Below, piece by piece: positions 5,516 through 8,059 of a stretch of 8,059 nucleotides of DNA (its first letter is position 1; the number at the start of each line of letters is the position of its first letter). Position numbers and translations under genes: made by a program. The DNA is from Lachnospiraceae bacterium (GTDB lineage Bacteria > Bacillota_A > Clostridia > Lachnospirales > Lachnospiraceae): NCBI GenBank assembly GCA_017613595.1, contig JAGADM010000002.1, positions 1-8,059 of the forward strand, read 5' to 3'. The notes beneath the pieces are model-generated. The model did not search any database and had not been told where the DNA came from. It saw only the letters and a list, made by a program, of their open reading frames with translations.

Positions 5516-5544
5516 ATTGTACCTTTTCCGCGGAAAGGTGTCAA
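5516..5544 (-). promoter_or_regulatory. Promoter of the LiaF-like gene
   Basis: A perfect -35 TTGACA (5539-5544) and -10 TACAAT (5516-5521, one mismatch) have 17-bp spacing. The -35 box overlaps the TGA stop codon (5541-5543) of the metallo-hydrolase gene upstream. The predicted leader is about 55 nt. Confidence 0.88.
5525..5536. promoter_or_regulatory. Palindromic operator candidate in the promoter spacer
   Basis: TTTCCGCGGAAA is a perfect 12-bp palindrome lying wholly between the -35 and -10 boxes of the LiaF-like gene promoter. The CC/GG flanks extend it as an imperfect repeat across the whole spacer. A dimeric regulator bound here would directly block or remodel RNA polymerase binding. 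Confidence 0.6.
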
Positions 5545-6233
5545 TCGGCACACTCACCGAAGAAGCCCGCATAATCGAACTTGTAAAGCGTCACACTGTT
5601 TCCGAACAGGTCAATCTTCTCGCCCTTTGCGATGCCGTCGCGGATCTGCCGCGCGCCTTCGGCAAGTTTTTCGACAAGTTCCGGTCCGACCGGAAAATCC
5701 CCGTGCATTGCATACACTTCATCGTACTGCCCGTCATACTTTTTAAGATGCTCCATGCTGTTGATGAAATCATCCAGATTGCGCTTTGCGCCGAACATGT
5801 AGATGTTGCCGTTCTGCACGCTGTCGCCGCTTACCAGCACACGGTTCTTCTCATCGAGGATTGCGATGCTTCCCGGTGTGTGTCCCGGAATATCGATGAT
5901 TCTAAGCGGCCGGCCGCCGAGGTCGATCACATCTCCTTCCTTCACGGGAATCACTGTTCCGGTTCCGTTCCCGGCCCGGTAGAGCGGCTCCTCTTTCGGA
6001 CTCATATAGATCTCGGCAAATGCGCTGTTCCCCGCCGTATGGTCCCGGTCGGCGTGGGTGTTGATCAGCGAAAGCGGAAGCGGCGTGATGCTCTCCGCGA
6101 TTTCCTTCGCGTCCTTGGTTGTCATTCCGGTATCGATCAGAAGCGCGCGCTTGCTTCCCGTGAACAGATAGAAACGCACCATTCCGTCCTCGATCCGCCA
6201 TGTGTTTTCATTGATTTGGATAATGTCTGCCAT
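5541..6233 (-). CDS. Metallo-beta-lactamase-fold hydrolase
   Basis: This 230-residue protein has the full MBL-fold motif set: 'LLIDTG' (31-36), the metal motif 'NTHADRDH' (58-65), 'DIPGHTPGS' with H118, 'VSGDSV' with D137, and a C-terminal 'AMHGDF' with H177. Likely metal ligands are H60, D62, D64, H65, H118, D137 and H177. The second His of the usual HxHxDH motif is Asp here (HADRDH), a variant I recall from other MBL hydrolases, so activity is probably retained. The substrate cannot be deduced; the general family hydrolyses thioesters, lactones, phosphoesters and similar bonds. There is no signal peptide, so it is cytoplasmic. The ATG at 6233 has AAGGAGG 7 nt upstream. It has its own promoter at 6270-6298, and its stop overlaps the next gene's -35 box. 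Confidence 0.92.
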   Translation of the reverse strand: MADIIQINENTWRIEDGMVRFYLFTGSKRALLIDTGMTTKDAKEIAESITPLPLSLINTHADRDHTAGNSAFAEIYMSPKEEPLYRAGNGTGTVIPVKEGDVIDLGGRPLRIIDIPGHTPGSIAILDEKNRVLVSGDSVQNGNIYMFGAKRNLDDFINSMEHLKKYDGQYDEVYAMHGDFPVGPELVEKLAEGARQIRDGIAKGEKIDLFGNSVTLYKFDYAGFFGECAD

Positions 6234-6269
6234 CCCGAATCCTCCTTCTCTGAATAAACCCTTTCATAC

Positions 6270-6298
6270 AGTATAAGCGCGGACGGAACCACCGTCAA
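6270..6298 (-). promoter_or_regulatory. Promoter of the metallo-hydrolase gene
   Basis: The -35 TTGACG (6293-6298) and -10 TATACT (6270-6275) each have one mismatch to consensus and are 17 bp apart. The promoter is divergent from the PadR operon promoter, and the two -35 boxes are about 70 bp apart. Confidence 0.85.
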
Positions 6299-6368
6299 CC
6301 GTTCCGCCTAAGGAAAAGCGTCTCCGGAAGCAGAAAGATAAAATATGACATTTTCCGAAAAAACGGTA

Positions 6369-6397
6369 TTGACAGCCACAATACTTCGTGTTACGAT
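6369..6397 (+). promoter_or_regulatory. Promoter of the PadR operon
   Basis: A perfect -35 TTGACA (6369-6374) and -10 TACGAT (6392-6397, two mismatches) have 17-bp spacing. The -10 box lies inside the inverted repeat at 6380-6402. The predicted leader is about 20 nt, just long enough for the AAAGGAGG ribosome binding site. Confidence 0.85.
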
Positions 6398-6402
6398 GTA
6401 TT
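6380..6402. promoter_or_regulatory. Candidate PadR operator over the -10 box
   Basis: The left arm AATACTTCGT (6380-6389) and right arm ACGATGTATT (6393-6402) are complementary at nine of ten positions around a GTT centre. The repeat covers the -10 box and half the spacer of the PadR operon promoter. PadR-family dimers usually bind such dyads at their own promoters and repress, so autoregulation is the natural inference. Confidence 0.7.
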
Positions 6403-6421
6403 CCATGAAAGGAGGTATCGC

Positions 6422-6742
6422 ATGGACATCCAGTTAAAACGAGGTCTTCTCGACGTATGCGTACTCGCTGCGATCAAAGACGAAGACTCTTACGGTTATA
6501 AGATTATCAAAGATATGAGTCCTTATATTGAACTCTCCGAGTCAACCTTATATACCATTTTAAAGCGGTTGGAAATGGCAGATATGCTGACGGTTCGAAG
6601 CGCGGAACACGGCGGCAGGCTCCGAAAATATTACCACATAACCGATGTGGGATTGCGGCGTATTGAAGAGTTTAAGGAGGAATGGAAAGAGATTATGTCG
6701 ATTTATCAGTTTGTGACTAAGGAGGATCATGTTGATGAATAA
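6422..6742 (+). CDS. PadR-family transcriptional regulator
   Basis: This is a 106-residue protein of the short PadR type. The N-terminal winged helix-turn-helix (about 5-80) shows 'LKRGLLDVCVLAAIKDEDSYGYKI', the recognition region 'LSESTLYTILKRLE', and the wing 'GGRLRKYYHITDVG', all characteristic of the family. A short C-terminal helix (about 80-98) would serve as the dimerisation helix. The ATG at 6422 is preceded by AAAGGAGG. Its stop overlaps the start of the DUF1700 gene, so it is the first gene of a PadR/DUF1700/DUF4097 operon, an arrangement common in Bacillota. It probably represses its own operon through the dyad at 6380-6402. The inducing signal is unknown. Confidence 0.95.
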   Translation: MDIQLKRGLLDVCVLAAIKDEDSYGYKIIKDMSPYIELSESTLYTILKRLEMADMLTVRSAEHGGRLRKYYHITDVGLRRIEEFKEEWKEIMSIYQFVTKEDHVDE

Positions 6743-7337
6743 AACGGAATTTCTCGTCCGGCTGCAGCAGGGCCTTACGGGGTTGCCGCAGGAGGATATC
6801 GACGAACGTCTGAATTTCTACAATGAAATGATATCGGACCGTATGGAGGATGGGCTCGGAGAAGAAGAAGCCGTAGCGTGTGTCGGCGACGTGGATGAGA
6901 TTGTCGCGCAGACGATTGCGGAGATTCCGCTGCCGAAACTCATGTGCGAGCGCGTGAAACCGAAGCGACGTCTTCGGGCCTGGGAGATTGTTCTCCTTGC
7001 ACTCGGCTCTCCGATCTGGTTCTCGCTTCTGATCGCGTTCTTCGCGATCGTGATCAGCATTTATGCAGTCATCTGGTCGCTCTTCGTATATGTCTGGGCA
7101 ATTGAGGTAATCTTTATCGGCGTCGCGCTCGGCGGCAGCTTTATCGGTTCGATCATGATCCTTAAAGGCAATGCCGCAACCGGCATCGCGCAAATCGGAT
7201 TTGCCGTTATGAGCCTCGGATTTGCGATCGCATTTTACTATGTCTGCAAGGCTACCACGAGGTTCGTCGTCTTCCTTACGAAGAAGATTGCCGCAGGCAT
7301 TAAAGCCCTGTTTATCAGAAAGGAGCGCACGGAATGA
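6735..7337 (+). CDS. DUF1700-family membrane protein
   Basis: This is a 200-residue protein. The N-terminal soluble helical domain (1-75) begins 'MNKTEFLVRLQQGLTGLPQEDIDERLNFYNEMISDRMEDGLGEEEAV', a typical DUF1700 opening. A basic linker (KPKRRLR, 76-81) and about four hydrophobic segments follow (roughly 84-104, 106-120, 123-143 and 152-171), then a basic tail. The biochemical role is unknown; the family recurs beside PadR regulators and DUF4097 proteins. The start at 6735 is preferred because AGGAGG lies 9 nt upstream; the in-frame ATG at 6729 is only 3 nt from it. The chosen ATG overlaps the PadR stop (6740-6742) by 8 nt, suggesting translational coupling. Its own stop overlaps the next start as ATGA. 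Confidence 0.92.
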   Translation: MNKTEFLVRLQQGLTGLPQEDIDERLNFYNEMISDRMEDGLGEEEAVACVGDVDEIVAQTIAEIPLPKLMCERVKPKRRLRAWEIVLLALGSPIWFSLLIAFFAIVISIYAVIWSLFVYVWAIEVIFIGVALGGSFIGSIMILKGNAATGIAQIGFAVMSLGFAIAFYYVCKATTRFVVFLTKKIAAGIKALFIRKERTE

Positions 7338-8059
7338 AAACCTCTACAAGAGTTTTATTAACCATATCGGCCGTTCTCGTTGTGGTCGGCATCGGTCTGG
7401 TCGTTGTCGCATTGGGCATGAAGCACTGGAACTTCTCCTCGCTTGACGGCCGGAAATTCGAAACCAATATCCATGAATTCACGGAGAACATCACGGAAGT
7501 CAGGTTTGACACCGACACAGCGGACATCACATTTGCCGAAGCATCCGGCAGTCTTATTAAAGTGGAATGCTACGAGCCGCATAAGGAAAAGCATATCGTT
7601 ACCGTTAAGAACGGCACGCTGAGCATCACCTATAAGGATAACCGCGAATGGTACGAAAAGATTGCGCTGTTCACTACGACGTCGCCGAAGATCACGGTAT
7701 ATCTGCCGAAGGGGGAATACGAAAAGCTGACCGTGAAGGAGCATACCGGAGACATTGTAATCCCGAGAGAGTTCACGTTCGGAAACATCATCATCAAGGC
7801 ATCCACCGGCGATGTCGAATGCTCCGCTTCCGTAACCGGAACGCTTGAAATCAGTCTTTCCACCGGTGACTTCTCCTTAAAGGATATGTCGGCGGCCGAT
7901 ATGAAACTTACCACCACGACCGGTAAGATGAACCTTACGGATGTTAAGACGGGAGCTTTGACCATGAAGGTTAGCACCGGTAAATCGGTTCTGAAAAACG
8001 TCTCCTGCGACAGCATCGATTCGACCGGCAGCACCGGCAACATCTCGATGGAAAATGTG
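7334..8059 (+). CDS. DUF4097-like beta-helix membrane-anchored protein (partial, 3' end outside window)
   Basis: The frame is open from ATG 7334 to the window edge, giving 242 residues with no stop. An N-terminal membrane segment (about 5-28) would anchor the protein, probably with the rest outside. A beta-rich region follows with a repeated Thr-Gly turn: HTGD (137-140), STGD (157-160), STGD (176-179), TTGK (195-198), STGK (214-217) and STGN (233-236). The 19-20-residue period is what a right-handed beta-helix of DUF4097 type would show. AAGGAG lies 8 nt upstream of the start. The start overlaps the DUF1700 stop in an ATGA, so the gene is the third in the PadR operon. Function is unknown; the family is often linked to envelope stress in context. 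It is incomplete here. Confidence 0.9.
   Translation, partial: MKTSTRVLLTISAVLVVVGIGLVVVALGMKHWNFSSLDGRKFETNIHEFTENITEVRFDTDTADITFAEASGSLIKVECYEPHKEKHIVTVKNGTLSITYKDNREWYEKIALFTTTSPKITVYLPKGEYEKLTVKEHTGDIVIPREFTFGNIIIKASTGDVECSASVTGTLEISLSTGDFSLKDMSAADMKLTTTTGKMNLTDVKTGALTMKVSTGKSVLKNVSCDSIDSTGSTGNISMENV

Noticed and set aside
1..8059. Mobile element, CRISPR array, phage or defence system
   Set aside because: No transposase, integrase, direct-repeat array, terminal repeats or composition break is visible; every larger frame is explained by the genes listed.

Overview
The window looks like a piece of chromosome from a Bacillota bacterium, most likely a Clostridia/Lachnospiraceae-type organism. 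This rests on a T-box leader, strong AGGAGG ribosome binding sites, near-consensus sigma-A promoters (several extended -10), intrinsic terminators, and a PadR/DUF1700/DUF4097 operon, with moderate GC of roughly half. The genus is not identifiable from this sequence. There is no sign of a phage, insertion sequence, CRISPR array or genomic island.

Layout. Positions 1-315 (minus strand) hold a consensus promoter and a complete T-box leader with its terminator, reading out of the left edge. The predicted specifier AUC and discriminator-reading UGGU both point to tRNA-Ile, so the off-window gene is probably isoleucyl-tRNA synthetase. Positions 429-2324 (minus) are a two-gene operon of divergent DUF3137 membrane-protein paralogues. 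Positions 2391-3040 (minus) are a four-helix membrane protein of unknown function with its own promoter and terminator. Positions 3122-3532 (minus) are a 113-residue unknown soluble protein. Divergent from it, on the plus strand, is a cytoplasmic GH5-family glycoside hydrolase (3676-4710). It ends in a bidirectional terminator shared with a convergent tRNA-Leu(CAG) gene (4802-4885, minus). Next on the minus strand come a single-pass protein with a LiaF-like beta domain (4990-5454) and a metallo-beta-lactamase-fold hydrolase (5541-6233). From 6369 to the right edge is a plus-strand operon: PadR regulator, DUF1700 membrane protein and DUF4097 beta-helix protein, the last cut by the window edge. 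Start and stop codons overlap at both junctions.

How it fits together. Most units are single genes or short operons with their own promoter. The recurring theme is small membrane or envelope proteins (DUF3137 pair, four-helix protein, LiaF-like protein, DUF1700, DUF4097). The best regulatory signals are (i) a 23-bp inverted repeat over the PadR -10 box, expected to mediate autorepression, and (ii) two TTCCGCGGAA palindromes 52 bp apart, one inside the promoter spacer and one in the leader of the LiaF-like gene. I found no clearly new multi-gene system. The most novel items are the double palindrome, the DUF3137 pair and two small unrecognised proteins.
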